Counted from the stretch's first letter, positions 1 to 10,380 are shown. The stretch: DNA of 64,000 nucleotides from Clostridium sp. (GCF_022482905.1 NZ_JAKVOI010000001.1:2791958-2855957); one strand, 5' to 3'. The notes: generated from the sequence alone by a model not told the origin. Made by a program: numbers and translations.

Positions 1-326
1 CCTGATTCTCTATTGTTATATGGATATTTCTCTACATGAACCAAAATAACCTTATTACATATTACGTTTATTTTATGCCTACTTATACCTATAATTATTT
101 TTAATTTGTATCCATCAGATTCAAACTTTAAAGACTCATTATTTATCTTTATTATAACAGCTAAAAATATAAGAACTTCTATAATCATAAGATAAATCAT
201 GTAAAACAGATTAAACTTTCCAGACATCGCGAAAACAGCTGGTAACATAAAAAAAATAAAGCTCATAAAAAGCATAAATATCTTATAAGATCTTTTTTGC
301 TTATTTATGGCTCTATCTATATTCAT
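1..326 (-). CDS. Partial membrane protein, unknown function (N-terminal part)
   Basis: An open frame runs without a stop from an ATG at 326 to the window edge, giving about 108 residues; the C-terminus is outside. The start reads MNIDRAINKQKRSYKIF and is followed by two hydrophobic stretches, roughly residues 16-35 and 41-60. A polar part follows and begins ESLKFESDGYKLKI. This looks like a small two-helix membrane protein with a PH-like or beta-rich cytoplasmic tail, but I do not recognise the family. It lies 39 bp downstream of prfA on the same strand, so it may be the last gene of that operon. The ribosome site is weak (GGGTAATT). Confidence 0.55.
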   Translation of the reverse strand, partial: MNIDRAINKQKRSYKIFMLFMSFIFFMLPAVFAMSGKFNLFYMIYLMIIEVLIFLAVIIKINNESLKFESDGYKLKIIIGISRHKINVICNKVILVHVEKYPYNNRES

Positions 327-331
327 AATTA

Positions 332-350
332 CCCGTTAGTTTGAATAACG
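332..350 (-). repeat. Small inverted repeat between prfA and the next gene
   Basis: CCGTTA and TAACGG (6 bp each) flank a 7-base loop in the short gap between the prfA stop and the start at 326. No T-run follows, so it is not a clear terminator. It could be a processing site or an mRNA hairpin. Confidence 0.3.
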
Positions 351-365
351 GTTTTCAACTCCTCT

Positions 366-1436
366 CTATTTTCCTATAGATTCCATCTTCTTTGCCTGAT
401 CTGCAGTTATAAGTGCATCAATAACTTCGTCAATGTCTCCATCCAAAAATGAGTCCAATTTGTATAAGGTTAAGCTTATCCTGTGATCTGTAATTCTACC
501 TTGAGGGAAATTATAAGTTCTTATTCTCTCACTTCTGTCACCTGTCCCTACCTGATTTCTCCTGTCTTCTGCTATGCTTGCATTTCTTTCATTCTCTGCC
601 ATTTCATAAAGCCTAGATTTTAAAACCTTCATGGCTTTTTCCTTGTTTTTGAGCTGGGATTTTTCATCCTGGCAGGAAACTACAATGCCTGTAGGTATAT
701 GCGTAATTCTTACTGCGGAATCCGTAGTATTTACACACTGTCCTCCATGTCCAGATGCTCTAAATACATCTATTCTTATATCATTTGAATTTACTACTAT
801 ATCTACATCATCAACTTCCGGAAGTACTGCTACAGTTGCCGTTGAAGTATGAATCCTGCCACTTGATTCAGTATCCGGTACTCTCTGAACTCTGTGCGTT
901 CCGCTCTCATATTTTAACCTGCTGTAAGCACCTTTCCCTTTTACCATGAATACTATTTCCTTGAAACCGCCGATATCCGTAGCATTCAGACTTATTGTCT
1001 CTACGTTCCAGCCCTTTCTTTCAGCATACCTGGTATACATTCTTGTAAGATTGGCTGCAAATAGGGCCGCTTCTTCTCCTCCTGCGCCACCTCTTATTTC
1101 CACAAATACATTTTTGTCATCATTGGGATCTTTAGGGAGAAGCAGTATTCTCAATTCATCTTCACTTTTCTCTATTTTTTCTGTAAGTGATTTTATCTCT
1201 TCCTGCTCCATATCCCTCATCTCTCTGTCCGTTTCCTCTTTGAGCATTTCCTTATTGTCGGCCAGATCCTGTTTTGCCTTCTTGTATTCTCTATATTTGG
1301 AAACTATTATTTCCATATCTGCATGTTCTTTGCATAACTTCTGCCATTCTTTTTGATCCTTCATAACAGCAGGATCACTTATTTTTATAGACAGTTCTTC
1401 ATATTTGTTCTCTATAAAATCAAGTCTTTCCAACAT
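366..1436 (-). CDS. prfA: Peptide chain release factor 1
   Basis: Release factor RF1 reads UAA and UAG in the ribosomal A site and triggers hydrolysis of peptidyl-tRNA. The protein has the GGQ catalytic loop ([20 protein letters not shown]) and, in the codon-recognition region, the PxT-type tripeptide (RVPDTES) of RF1 rather than the SPF of RF2. The frame extends upstream to 1466, but the good GGAG site lies inside that extension and points to the ATG at 1436 ([15 protein letters not shown]). That gives 356 residues, the usual RF1 length. It sits directly downstream of prmC, whose product methylates the GGQ glutamine, a pairing conserved in many bacteria. Confidence 0.96.
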   Translation of the reverse strand: MLERLDFIENKYEELSIKISDPAVMKDQKEWQKLCKEHADMEIIVSKYREYKKAKQDLADNKEMLKEETDREMRDMEQEEIKSLTEKIEKSEDELRILLLPKDPNDDKNVFVEIRGGAGGEEAALFAANLTRMYTRYAERKGWNVETISLNATDIGGFKEIVFMVKGKGAYSRLKYESGTHRVQRVPDTESSGRIHTSTATVAVLPEVDDVDIVVNSNDIRIDVFRASGHGGQCVNTTDSAVRITHIPTGIVVSCQDEKSQLKNKEKAMKVLKSRLYEMAENERNASIAEDRRNQVGTGDRSERIRTYNFPQGRITDHRISLTLYKLDSFLDGDIDEVIDALITADQAKKMESIGK

Positions 1437-1523
1437 ATTTTTATCACTCCGTATAAATATTTTCACAATTTATTATTATATCATACTATTCTTATATGCA
1501 CCAACATTTATACTATATTTTTT

Positions 1524-2387
1524 CTATAATTTTCCAAGTACTACTCTGTCCCTTCCTGCCAGATCCTTCTTACTCTGGATATCTGAAAATCCATTATTTT
1601 TGAGTATTTCTTCTACCTCCTGTCTTTCATCATATCCTATCTCAAACATGATCATTCCATTTGTATCAAGTAGTTCCAAACTTTGTGACACTATCTTTCT
1701 GTAAAATTTAAGGCCATCTTTTCCTCCGCATAGAGCTTCATAAGGCTCATAATCTCTTACATCACTCATAAGTGTGGATATGACATCTTCCTTGATATAA
1801 GGTGGATTACATACTATAATATCAAATTTTTCATTCTCCAATATGAAGCTCTGCAATAAATCACTTCTCACAATTTGGACTCTATTTTCAAGAGAAAATT
1901 TTCTTATATTTTCTTTTGTAACTTCACAGGCCTCTGGAAATTTATCACAGCAGATTACACGAACATCCTCAATCAATTTGGCAATTGATATACCAATTGC
2001 CCCACTCCCGCAGCACGCATCACATATTTTGATAAATCCATTATATTTTATTTTCTCAATTGCCTCTTCAACAAGTGTTTCTGTATCCGGTCTTGGAATT
2101 AAGACTCCCTGTTTTACGTAAAAATTCAATCCCATAAATTCACATTCACCTAATATATACTTTACAGGCATCCTTTTTTCTCTCAAATTCAAAAGTTCGT
2201 AATACTCTTTTATATCCTCGTCTTCCACTTCATAATCTCTATTTATCAATAAAAAAAGCTTATCCTTTCCCAGAACTTTTCCAAGCAATAATTCTGCATC
2301 CAATCTATAGCTATCTATGTTCTTCCTTTTTAAGCTTTCATACCCGTAAGTCAAAAGTTCCCCTACCTTATTTCTTAACTTCTCCAT
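1524..2387 (-). CDS. prmC: Peptide chain release factor N5-glutamine methyltransferase PrmC (HemK)
   Basis: A SAM-dependent enzyme that methylates the glutamine of the GGQ motif in RF1 and RF2. The 287 residues have the N-terminal helical domain (about 1-85), a Rossmann methyltransferase fold with the SAM loop ICDACCGSGAIGISIA, and the diagnostic catalytic NPPY motif (IIVCNPPYIKEDV). The length is normal for the family. It is encoded just ahead of prfA and after yqhQ, so it is probably part of a tdk-yqhQ-prmC-prfA transcript. The ATG at 2387 follows a GGAG site. Confidence 0.95.
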   Translation of the reverse strand: MEKLRNKVGELLTYGYESLKRKNIDSYRLDAELLLGKVLGKDKLFLLINRDYEVEDEDIKEYYELLNLREKRMPVKYILGECEFMGLNFYVKQGVLIPRPDTETLVEEAIEKIKYNGFIKICDACCGSGAIGISIAKLIEDVRVICCDKFPEACEVTKENIRKFSLENRVQIVRSDLLQSFILENEKFDIIVCNPPYIKEDVISTLMSDVRDYEPYEALCGGKDGLKFYRKIVSQSLELLDTNGMIMFEIGYDERQEVEEILKNNGFSDIQSKKDLAGRDRVVLGKL

Positions 2388-2417
2388 TTTACTTCTCCAT
2401 TTCAGATAAAATTAGTT

Positions 2418-3341
2418 TTATATATCTTCTTCGTCACTTTTCATTCCTTCAGCACATTTCAATGCCGCTATAGCCACTTCCAATTGTTTGTAATCCGGTT
2501 CTCTCGTAGTTAATTTCTGAAGCATGAGCCCTGGGTAGGCAAGGAATCTTGATAACATGCTATGGCTTCTGCCCATCCATTTTATCAATTCGTAGGTTAT
2601 TCCGGAAACTATCGGCAATAAAATTATTCTATACAATATCCTTTCCCATATATTGCTCCACCCTGTCAATGAAAACAATATTATACTTACTATCATAACC
2701 AAAAATAAAAAATTAGTACCACATCTCGGATGAAGTCTTTCAAATTTCTTTGCATTTTTAGGTGTAAGGTCAGCTTCATTTTCATAGCAAAATATAGTCT
2801 TATGCTCTGCACCGTGATACTGAAATAATCTATTTATATCCGGTATTTTCCCAATAAGATAAATATACAGCAAAAATATGGCTACTCTTATTATACCTTC
2901 TATTATATTCAATCCAATACTGCTCTCCACATTAAATCTTTTAAATATATTTGCAAGAAAAGTTGGAAATATAAAAAAAAGTATAACAGCTATAGCAAGA
3001 GATATACAAACAGTAATTCCAAGAAGTACATCATCACTTTTATCTTTAAATACACTTTCAAACCAGTTATCAAATTTACCTGGCTGCTCTTCTTCTTCAA
3101 AAAATGAAGCTGAATAATTAAGAGTTGTTATTCCTATTACAAGTGACTCTATCAATCCCACAAATCCCCTTATAATAGGAAGTGCCAGAAACCTATTTCT
3201 CTTATTATAAGGTACACTGTCTTTTCTATCAACCACAATTTCACCATCGGGTTTTCTAACTGCAGTAGCAACTCCATTAAGTCCTCTCATCATAACTCCT
3301 TCTATAACTGCTTGACCACCAACTGATGTTGTTCTTGACAT
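2418..3341 (-). CDS. yqhQ: DUF1385 family membrane protein YqhQ
   Basis: A member of the conserved DUF1385/YqhQ family, whose biochemical role is not established. The 307-residue protein starts with the family signature SVGGQAVIEGVMMRG. It has several hydrophobic segments in the middle (about residues 105-130, 150-170, 205-225 and 235-255) and the polar motif QYHGAEHKTIFCYE, whose His/Glu residues suggest a metal or active site. The start ATG at 3341 overlaps the tdk stop by one base (TAATG), so it is translationally coupled to tdk. The same neighbourhood with rpmE, prmC and prfA is common in clostridia. Confidence 0.88.
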   Translation of the reverse strand: MSRTTSVGGQAVIEGVMMRGLNGVATAVRKPDGEIVVDRKDSVPYNKRNRFLALPIIRGFVGLIESLVIGITTLNYSASFFEEEEQPGKFDNWFESVFKDKSDDVLLGITVCISLAIAVILFFIFPTFLANIFKRFNVESSIGLNIIEGIIRVAIFLLYIYLIGKIPDINRLFQYHGAEHKTIFCYENEADLTPKNAKKFERLHPRCGTNFLFLVMIVSIILFSLTGWSNIWERILYRIILLPIVSGITYELIKWMGRSHSMLSRFLAYPGLMLQKLTTREPDYKQLEVAIAALKCAEGMKSDEEDI

Positions 3342-3937
3342 TATATCACCCCATTTTGAGATTTATACTTAAAATAACATTTTCCGCACAGAGACTCATA
3401 TTCAATATTATCTTTTTTGTCTATAGCTATCTGCCTTCCTTCAAATACAAATTTTCCATTTACTTTTCTGCCATTAAATATAGCCTTTCTGCCGCATTTG
3501 CATATGGTTTTCAACTCTTCCAGGCTGTGAGCCAGAAGTAATAGCCTTTCACTTCCTTCAAATCCATTCATCTGGAAGTCAGTTCTAATTCCATAACATA
3601 TCACGGGAATATCATCCAATACCGCTATTTTAAACAATTGGTCTATATGTTCTTTTTTTAAAAACTGTACTTCATCTACAAGTATACAGTCTATATTTCC
3701 TCTTTTATTATTCCGCTTTTTTATAATATACCTAATATCATCACTTTTATCAACTAATATGTCAACCTTTCTTGAGAATCCAAGTCTTGATACAATTTTA
3801 TCCTCGCCTTTTGTATCTGTATGCGCCTTTATTAGAACAACCTTCATTCCGCGCTCCTCATAATTGTATGCTACCTGTAATAAATTTGTAGATTTTCCGC
3901 AATTCATAGCTCCATACCTAAAATACAACTTGCTCAT
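3341..3937 (-). CDS. tdk: Thymidine kinase (type II)
   Basis: Phosphorylates thymidine with ATP in pyrimidine salvage. The 198-residue protein carries the P-loop GAMNCGKST near the N-terminus, the Walker-B/lasso region CILVDEVQFL, and four cysteines of the structural zinc site (CKCGRKA and CGKCYF). This is the type II architecture of bacteria rather than the herpes type. It is first in the tdk-yqhQ-prmC-prfA series and is transcribed divergently from rpmE. Confidence 0.95.
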   Translation of the reverse strand: MSKLYFRYGAMNCGKSTNLLQVAYNYEERGMKVVLIKAHTDTKGEDKIVSRLGFSRKVDILVDKSDDIRYIIKKRNNKRGNIDCILVDEVQFLKKEHIDQLFKIAVLDDIPVICYGIRTDFQMNGFEGSERLLLLAHSLEELKTICKCGRKAIFNGRKVNGKFVFEGRQIAIDKKDNIEYESLCGKCYFKYKSQNGVI

Positions 3938-3960
3938 AAAATTACCTCTTTTTTAATTCT

Positions 3961-3989
3961 ATAATATTAAACAAATATTATTTTAACAA
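3961..3989 (-). promoter_or_regulatory. Candidate sigma-A promoter of the tdk-yqhQ-prmC-prfA operon
   Basis: On the minus strand TTGTTA (3989-3984) and TATTAT (3966-3961) are separated by 17 bases, just upstream of the tdk ribosome site AAAGAGG. The match is moderate and is supported mainly by position. Confidence 0.45.
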
Positions 3990-4043
3990 ACCAGATTGAT
4001 TTATTAAAGTATTTATTTTATAAAAAATGTCTGAAAATGTTTA

Positions 4044-4072
4044 TTGACTTGATATAAAAGGCATGCTATAAT
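4044..4072 (+). promoter_or_regulatory. Sigma-A promoter of rpmE with extended -10
   Basis: TTGACT at 4044-4049 and TATAAT at 4067-4072 are 17 bases apart, with TGC directly before the -10 (extended -10). Transcription should start near 4079, about 40 bases before the rpmE start. Confidence 0.8.
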
Positions 4073-4120
4073 TTAGAGGTTAATGTGATAATTGCGTTTG
4101 ATTTGAAAGAGGTGAAAAAC

Positions 4121-4333
4121 ATGAAAAAAGGCATACATCCAGAATACTACCATGATGCTGTAGTTAAGTGTGCATGTGGAAACACTTTCACAACCGGCTC
4201 AACTAAAAAGGAGTTGAAAGTGGAAATATGCTCTAAGTGCCATCCATTCTTCACTGGTAAGCAGAAATTAGTTGATGCAGGCGGAAGAGTTGATAAGTTC
4301 TTAAAGAAATTCAATTTAAAAAATGAACAGTAA
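4121..4333 (+). CDS. rpmE: 50S ribosomal protein L31
   Basis: A component of the large ribosomal subunit at the central protuberance. The 70-residue product ([16 protein letters not shown]) has the zinc-binding cysteines of the C+ type: the CxC in KCACGN and the CxxC in CSKC. The open frame extends upstream to 4085, but an AGGTG site directly precedes the ATG at 4121, which also gives the usual N-terminus. It stands alone between the divergent tdk operon and the convergent rho gene and ends at a strong bidirectional terminator. Confidence 0.96.
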   Translation: MKKGIHPEYYHDAVVKCACGNTFTTGSTKKELKVEICSKCHPFFTGKQKLVDAGGRVDKFLKKFNLKNEQ

Positions 4334-4352
4334 TTTGTTGCTTAGGCTTTTT

Positions 4353-4389
4353 AAAACCTGACCTTATCTAAAAATTAAGGTCAGGTTTT
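4353..4389. terminator. Bidirectional terminator between rpmE and rho
   Basis: A perfect 14-bp stem (AAAACCTGACCTTA at 4353-4366 against 4376-4389) with a 9-base loop. A-runs on one side and T-runs on the other make it usable from both directions. Confidence 0.9.
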
Positions 4390-4409
4390 ATTATTATATT
4401 CCACGCTGT

Positions 4410-5888
4410 TTATTTTTTTGCTAATTTTTTATTCATATCTATTTTGCTGGCAAATTGTATAAATTCTCTATTGTCTTTAGTTTTAGTCAAAAGATTTATA
4501 AGCTGTTCTGTGATATTCTGAGTATTATTTTCATCATATAAAATCTTTCTTATATTGAAAGCACAATCTTTTTCTTCCTGGGTTTTAAACAAGAGATCTT
4601 CTCGTCTCGTTCCTGACTTGTATATATCAATAGCAGGAAATATTCTTCTTTCCTGAAGTTTTCTGTCGAGATGGACTTCCATATTACCTGTACCTTTAAA
4701 CTCTTCAAATATCATATCGTCCATTCTGCTTCCAGTCTCAATCAAAGCTGTGGCAAGAATTGTAAGGCTTCCACCTTCTTCTATATTTCTCGCTGCACCG
4801 AAGAATTTTTTAGGCATTATAAGCGCCCCCGGATCCAGTCCTCCTGAAAGGGTTCTCCCTGTTGGGGTTATAGTTAAATTATATGCTCTTGAAAGTCTTG
4901 TTATGCTGTCCAAAAGTATTACAACATCCTGTCCCTGCTCCACCATTCTTTTTGCCCTTTCAAGTACCATATAGGCTACCTTCGTGTGATGTTCAGGTTC
5001 TTCGTCAAATGTGGAATATATTACTTCTCCACGGATTGATCTCTGCATGTCTGTAACTTCTTCCGGCCTTTCGTCTATAAGCACCACTATCAATTTTATT
5101 TTTGGATTATTTATAGATATGCTCTGTGCTATCTTTTTTAGAAGGGTAGTTTTCCCCGCTTTAGGGGGTGCTACTATAATTCCCCTCTGTCCTTTCCCGA
5201 GCGGTGACATTATATCCATAAGTCTCGTAGACAATTCAGAACTTCCTGTTTCCAATTTTATTCTTTCATTTGGATATATAGGAGTAAGGGTTTCAAATGG
5301 TTTTCTTCCGACTGCCCTCTCTGGATTTTCTCCATTTACCCTTTCAACATACAAAAGCGCTTTGAACTTCTCTCCTTCTTTTGGAGTTCTAACTTTTCCT
5401 ATAACTTCATCACCTGTTCTTAAATTAAACCTCCTTATCTGGGATGGAGAAACATATATATCATTCGGTCCTGTTAAATAATTTTTCCCTCTCAAGAATC
5501 CATAATTGTTGTTCTCAATAATTTCAAGTACTCCCTTTGCACTATCCGATTCATTTATCATTTCCTTTAGCTTTTCTTTTTTATGCTCGCCATTTTCCTT
5601 CAAATCTTCTTTCTTTTCTTCCTTTTCCTGCTTTATTTCCGGATATTTTCCTTCATCCGATTCTACTTTCTCTGCTTTTTCATCTTGATGTATAGCTTCG
5701 CTTTTTGGACTTATTTTTTCTCTAAGTATAACCCCATCCCTTTCTATAGAAACTGGAGATAATCTTTTTATCTCTTCAATCAATTCTGCTTTTTTATATT
5801 TATAAGCATCTTTCATTCCCAGTTCTCTTGCAATCTTTTTAAGTTCTACCAATTTCATACTGTCCAACTCTCTATCTTTATTAATCAA
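4410..5888 (-). CDS. rho: Transcription termination factor Rho
   Basis: Hexameric RNA-dependent ATPase that terminates transcription. Domains in order: Rho N-terminal helical domain (about 1-45), a charged Lys/Glu-rich insertion (about 60-115), the RNA-binding cold-shock-like domain (about 120-190, containing GFLRG), and the ATPase core with Walker A ([11 protein letters not shown]) and Walker B ([16 protein letters not shown]). At 492 residues it is longer than E. coli Rho because of the insertion, which is common in clostridial and high-GC Gram-positive homologues. The start is a TTG at 5888, chosen because AGGTG lies 8 bases upstream; an internal ATG ten codons later has no comparable site. 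Confidence 0.95.
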   Translation of the reverse strand: MINKDRELDSMKLVELKKIARELGMKDAYKYKKAELIEEIKRLSPVSIERDGVILREKISPKSEAIHQDEKAEKVESDEGKYPEIKQEKEEKKEDLKENGEHKKEKLKEMINESDSAKGVLEIIENNNYGFLRGKNYLTGPNDIYVSPSQIRRFNLRTGDEVIGKVRTPKEGEKFKALLYVERVNGENPERAVGRKPFETLTPIYPNERIKLETGSSELSTRLMDIMSPLGKGQRGIIVAPPKAGKTTLLKKIAQSISINNPKIKLIVVLIDERPEEVTDMQRSIRGEVIYSTFDEEPEHHTKVAYMVLERAKRMVEQGQDVVILLDSITRLSRAYNLTITPTGRTLSGGLDPGALIMPKKFFGAARNIEEGGSLTILATALIETGSRMDDMIFEEFKGTGNMEVHLDRKLQERRIFPAIDIYKSGTRREDLLFKTQEEKDCAFNIRKILYDENNTQNITEQLINLLTKTKDNREFIQFASKIDMNKKLAKK

Positions 5889-6076
5889 AAAGTAACACCT
5901 CTCATTATTAACCTTATATAATCTCCGGGAAAATTCCGATAGAAATTAAAACATTTCTAGAATTCTATATTTTAGATTTAAGAAAATTTTATATTGAAGT
6001 GGAAATATAATAAAATAAACCTTTTACAAAGTTTCACAATTAATATGCTGTAAGAACAAATCAACATCATAAAAGA

Positions 6077-6091
6077 TAAGTACTGTACTTA
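6077..6091. repeat. Palindrome TAAGTAC-T-GTACTTA at the predicted rho start site
   Basis: A perfect 7-1-7 inverted repeat covers about +1 to +15 of the transcript predicted from the rho promoter. It may be an operator or an mRNA 5' hairpin. No known regulator is assigned. Confidence 0.45.
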
Positions 6092-6097
6092 CTTTCT

Positions 6098-6126
6098 ATG
6101 ATATTATTATCATATACAATAATCAA
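6098..6126 (-). promoter_or_regulatory. rho: Candidate rho promoter
   Basis: On the minus strand TTGATT (6126-6121) and TATCAT (6103-6098) have a 17-base spacer. This implies a leader of about 200 bases before the TTG start of rho. The match is moderate. Confidence 0.4.
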
Positions 6127-6160
6127 TAGTATTAATTAAATTTAGTAAAAATAATCAACA

Positions 6161-6192
6161 AGCTGGGATAACTTAACTTAGATATCCCAACT
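6161..6192 (-). terminator. Terminator of pyrG
   Basis: In the minus direction a 10-bp stem (AGTTGGGATA with TATCCCAGCT, one wobble pair) follows the pyrG stop and leads into TGTTGATTATTTTT. Confidence 0.7.
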
Positions 6193-6212
6193 TTTAATTA
6201 TTCAGGAAAGAA

Positions 6213-7832
<1,620 letters not shown>

Positions 7833-7892
7833 TTATGCAGTATTCACCCCCTGTTTTGTATTGTTAGGTCTTAACATTCTTAGAAGTTACTA

Positions 7893-7921
7893 TTGACAAA
7901 ATATTTTGCTGGTGCTATAAT
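7893..7921 (+). promoter_or_regulatory. Consensus sigma-A promoter, plus strand, with no gene behind it
   Basis: TTGACA at 7893-7898 and TATAAT at 7916-7921 are separated by exactly 17 bases, with TGC before the -10 (extended -10). It points away from pyrG, towards 8015. This is one of the best promoter matches in the window, although no plus-strand gene follows. Confidence 0.75.
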
Positions 7922-7927
7922 GAAAGT

Positions 7928-8014
7928 CACCCAAATAATATAATGTTAATGTACTATCCTTTTTAACATACCTAATATAATAGCATATTATATTAGTATA
8001 TGCTAGGGGTTTTT
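7928..8014 (+). ncRNA. Candidate small RNA (about 87 nt) ending in a terminator
   Basis: The transcript predicted from the promoter at 7893-7921 would start near 7928 and end at a hairpin (TAGCATAT at 7981-7988 with ATATGCTA at 7998-8005), GGGG and five Ts (8010-8014). A second, overlapping 11-bp hairpin (arms 7972-7982 and 7986-7996) cannot form at the same time, which is an attenuator-like layout. The only internal ORF is seven codons long and has no ribosome site. It ends at the 3' end of the convergent gene at 8016. Existence and function are inferred from sequence alone. Confidence 0.45.
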
Positions 8015-8015
8015 G

Positions 8016-8324
8016 TTATTTAATTTTATCTATCAATTCTTCAGCTTCAAAATACATATTTCTTATCTTTTTATTAAACAGTAATTTTTCTTCTGCTCTT
8101 TTTATATTATTGTTTAACTTGTTTTTACTTATAGATGGCAAATCTTTTTTCAACAGTTCCAGATCAAAGCATCCGTATTTTTTAATCAAAAGGAAAAAAA
8201 GATGTCTGCAATCATTATCTTTTAATATCTGAAATAATTCATTTTTAGTTAAACCTTTGTATTCACGCAATATATCAATTATAGCATAGTAAGCCTTTTC
8301 TTTATTATTAAAGTACTTATTCAT
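8016..8324 (-). CDS. Small protein of unknown function upstream of pyrG
   Basis: A 102-residue, lysine-rich, probably all-helical protein (MNKYFNNKEKAYYAIIDILR). The segment AIIDILREYKGLTKNELFQIL resembles a helix-turn-helix-type start, but I do not recognise the family. The gene stands where Bacillus has rpoE (RNA polymerase delta), yet it lacks delta's characteristic later sequence and acidic tail, so I do not call it rpoE. The open frame extends upstream to 8402, but a GGGGAAG site precedes the ATG at 8324. It may be co-transcribed with pyrG. Confidence 0.6.
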   Translation of the reverse strand: MNKYFNNKEKAYYAIIDILREYKGLTKNELFQILKDNDCRHLFFLLIKKYGCFDLELLKKDLPSISKNKLNNNIKRAEEKLLFNKKIRNMYFEAEELIDKIK

Positions 8325-8447
8325 AGTTAATCTTCCCCTATAATTAATTAATATTATTCTCTCTATTTTTATTAATATCCAACTATATATAATTCTAAAC
8401 ACATATAGAGAAAGATTAGCAATATATTTAGATATGTAGCGAAATAC

Positions 8448-8864
8448 TCAGATTTCAGTTTTTATATTGATTTTTAATCTTGTATTCTGATATTTTTGAC
8501 CGGATATACTTAAATTATAATCTATAAATATATCTCCACCATCTTCATCCAGATTTACTTCAAGCTTATTGGTCTTTATTCTAAGCTCAATAGTTCCATA
8601 AGGTGTGTCATAAATAGATAAACTATCCCTTTTTCTACTGAAATCCATATTTGCATTGGTGCTGCCTATCCTTATAAGTGAAAAATTATCATTGTTCATC
8701 TTAAATGTAGTATCTGTTCCTTCCATACCTGATACTTCCGTCTCTTTATATTGTGCATAATAAAAAGAATCCTTCTTGTAAAAATCGCCCGGTGTTACCA
8801 CTTCTATTTTATCATCATCATTTTCCCTGCTGCTGGATACAGATATAACGGCTTTCTTTTTCAT
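8448..8864 (-). CDS. DUF1934 family protein (YwiB-like)
   Basis: A 138-residue beta-rich protein of the DUF1934/YwiB family, predicted to fold as a small calycin-like barrel; its function is unknown. It begins MKKKAVISVSSSRENDDDKIEV and contains typical stretches such as YAQYKETEVSGMEGTDTTFK and YDTPYGTIELRI. A perfect AGGAGG precedes the ATG. In other Firmicutes the family lies near argS and pyrG, consistent with this position between ypeB and the pyrG region. Confidence 0.8.
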   Translation of the reverse strand: MKKKAVISVSSSRENDDDKIEVVTPGDFYKKDSFYYAQYKETEVSGMEGTDTTFKMNNDNFSLIRIGSTNANMDFSRKRDSLSIYDTPYGTIELRIKTNKLEVNLDEDGGDIFIDYNLSISGQKYQNTRLKINIKTEI

Positions 8865-8937
8865 GAATAATCCTCCTGAAATACTGCAATTATTATAATT
8901 ACAAATTCATTATATCAGAACAGGTGAATTATGCAAA

Positions 8938-10308
8938 CTACATTGTGAGCTGGCCGTTCGGCGTATCTATTATTTGAATTATTCTCTCCTCATATCCAGT
9001 ATTTGCATTTACATAGATTTTAAAATCATCCTCTTTGTAATTTCCTGAAAATTCATAACACAATACTTCTTTATTATTTTCTGTGGGGATTACAGCCAGC
9101 TTTTCCCCTCTTACATTTAATTTCTTTCCAACCTTCGTTTTAGCAAAGGCCAATGCTATTTTGGGATTTCCCATATTTCTCTTATCTTCATGTGCTACTA
9201 AATACTTTTCAGATTCAACTCCTACAACTTCTCCATTATCCAATGCAACTTTCAATTTTATCTGATCCGGATATACAATTACATCGTCCTGTTTATATAC
9301 ATAACTTATTACGGCTTCATTTCCATATCTCAAAGTATATGTAGGAACCATATTTTTATATCCTAAACTTTTCAAATATTTTTCGCCTATATTTACTGCT
9401 TTCTTCACATCCATAGTAGAATTATTTATAACTCTATCATTTATAAGATACAATATTTTTCCGCCATTTTTACTTATTTCACAAGTTAGACTTTCATCCC
9501 TGTTATTGTCAGATTTCAAAGATGCCACAAATCTATATACCTTTATATTCCCTTTCTCGGTCACACTTTGAGTTTTTATATCTTTAATTTTATTATTTTT
9601 CATTATCTTTTTTGCGATAGACTCAGCTTGTTTTTGAGAAACTTCTTTTTGAGAATTTATCTTTGGAGTTATAGAAAGAGTATTGTCCGAAAAAGGTCCA
9701 TCATAGATTAATGCCGGATATTGTACTATCTGTTTTTGTATATTTTCAAATTGATTTAATGCATCATCAGAATTATTTCTGGCAAATACTCCTGTAATTT
9801 TTTTTCTTATTTCTCCCCACTTAATCTGACCTTCATTTATATCATTGGATACATTATTCAACTGATTCTCCAAATCTGATGATTCTTTCTTCAACCTCTC
9901 AATAGTTGAATAATCATTATCTGTAAGATCTCCTCCTCTGCTGGAGGTTTTTGCAAGACTATAGCAGAAATCGCCGACTTGATTCAGGAACTTGCTTGTA
10001 TCAGCTATTGCCGGCTGGGAAATCGGGAGGGAATTAAGCTTATCATTAGCCGTAGCAGAATGTCTGAATATTTCCTCGAATACAGTTATCCCCTGTTCTC
10101 GAGAACCGATTACTTCGGCTTTTGCCAGATTTACCCTTATATTCTGGACAGCATCTATCAGTTCAAACATATTTTTTCCATATTCACCTTGTAGATAGTT
10201 CCTGTAATCATTTCTTTCCAATGTCATAAGAATAGCAAAAGTACTTGAAAATACAATAATTAAAGTTACTATAGCTGTATATATAATTCTCTTTCTAGAT
10301 GTTTTCAT
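8938..10308 (-). CDS. ypeB: Germination protein YpeB
   Basis: YpeB is needed for stable incorporation and function of the cortex-lytic enzyme SleB in Bacillus spores. The 456-residue protein has an N-terminal membrane anchor (about residues 9-28), a long helical region with VNLAKAEVIGSREQG, and PepSY-like repeats in the C-terminal half (for example QAESIAKKIM). In Bacillus ypeB follows sleB in one operon; no sleB is present here. The ATG at 10308 is chosen; a TTG two codons earlier is also open. A perfect AAGGAGG lies about 40 bases too far upstream for this ATG and may serve a leader ORF (10305-10343). Confidence 0.88.
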   Translation of the reverse strand: MKTSRKRIIYTAIVTLIIVFSSTFAILMTLERNDYRNYLQGEYGKNMFELIDAVQNIRVNLAKAEVIGSREQGITVFEEIFRHSATANDKLNSLPISQPAIADTSKFLNQVGDFCYSLAKTSSRGGDLTDNDYSTIERLKKESSDLENQLNNVSNDINEGQIKWGEIRKKITGVFARNNSDDALNQFENIQKQIVQYPALIYDGPFSDNTLSITPKINSQKEVSQKQAESIAKKIMKNNKIKDIKTQSVTEKGNIKVYRFVASLKSDNNRDESLTCEISKNGGKILYLINDRVINNSTMDVKKAVNIGEKYLKSLGYKNMVPTYTLRYGNEAVISYVYKQDDVIVYPDQIKLKVALDNGEVVGVESEKYLVAHEDKRNMGNPKIALAFAKTKVGKKLNVRGEKLAVIPTENNKEVLCYEFSGNYKEDDFKIYVNANTGYEERIIQIIDTPNGQLTM

Positions 10309-10343
10309 AAACAAATACGCTTTCCAATTGTAAAACCGGTCAG
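10305..10343 (-). CDS. Possible 12-codon leader ORF coupled to ypeB
   Basis: A CTG lies 6 bases after a perfect AAGGAGG and opens a 12-codon frame (LTGFTIGKRICL). Its TGA overlaps the ypeB ATG (ATGA). Without this ORF the strongest ribosome site of the region has no start codon at normal distance. CTG starts are rare, so this is tentative. Confidence 0.25.
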   Translation of the reverse strand: MTGFTIGKRICL

Positions 10344-10380
10344 CTCTTCCCTCCTTAGTGTTAAATAATTATAATAAATA

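Larger units (their letters stand above)
5889..6212. other. Intergenic region between pyrG and rho
   Basis: This gene-free stretch holds the pyrG terminator (6161-6192), a candidate rho promoter (6098-6126) with a palindrome at its start site (6077-6091), and about 190 bases of AT-rich rho leader. The leader has a small CGGAA/CCGG hairpin shortly before the ribosome site. No credible small ORF was seen. Confidence 0.6.

Noticed and set aside
631-852. Open frames antisense to prfA and to many other genes
   Set aside because: They lack ribosome sites and show no protein-family character; they are shadows of the true coding frames.
1437-1466. N-terminal extension of prfA to the upstream ATG
   Set aside because: The ribosome site for the family start at 1436 lies inside the extension; RF1 proteins begin at MLERL. 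The same reasoning trims rpmE, gerA, ispE, cphB, veg, yabG, the radical SAM gene, DedA, the LacI-type gene, nrdD, rsmA and tatD.
8016-8324. RNA polymerase delta subunit (rpoE) by position upstream of pyrG
   Set aside because: Sequence lacks the delta-family core and acidic tail; only position supports it.
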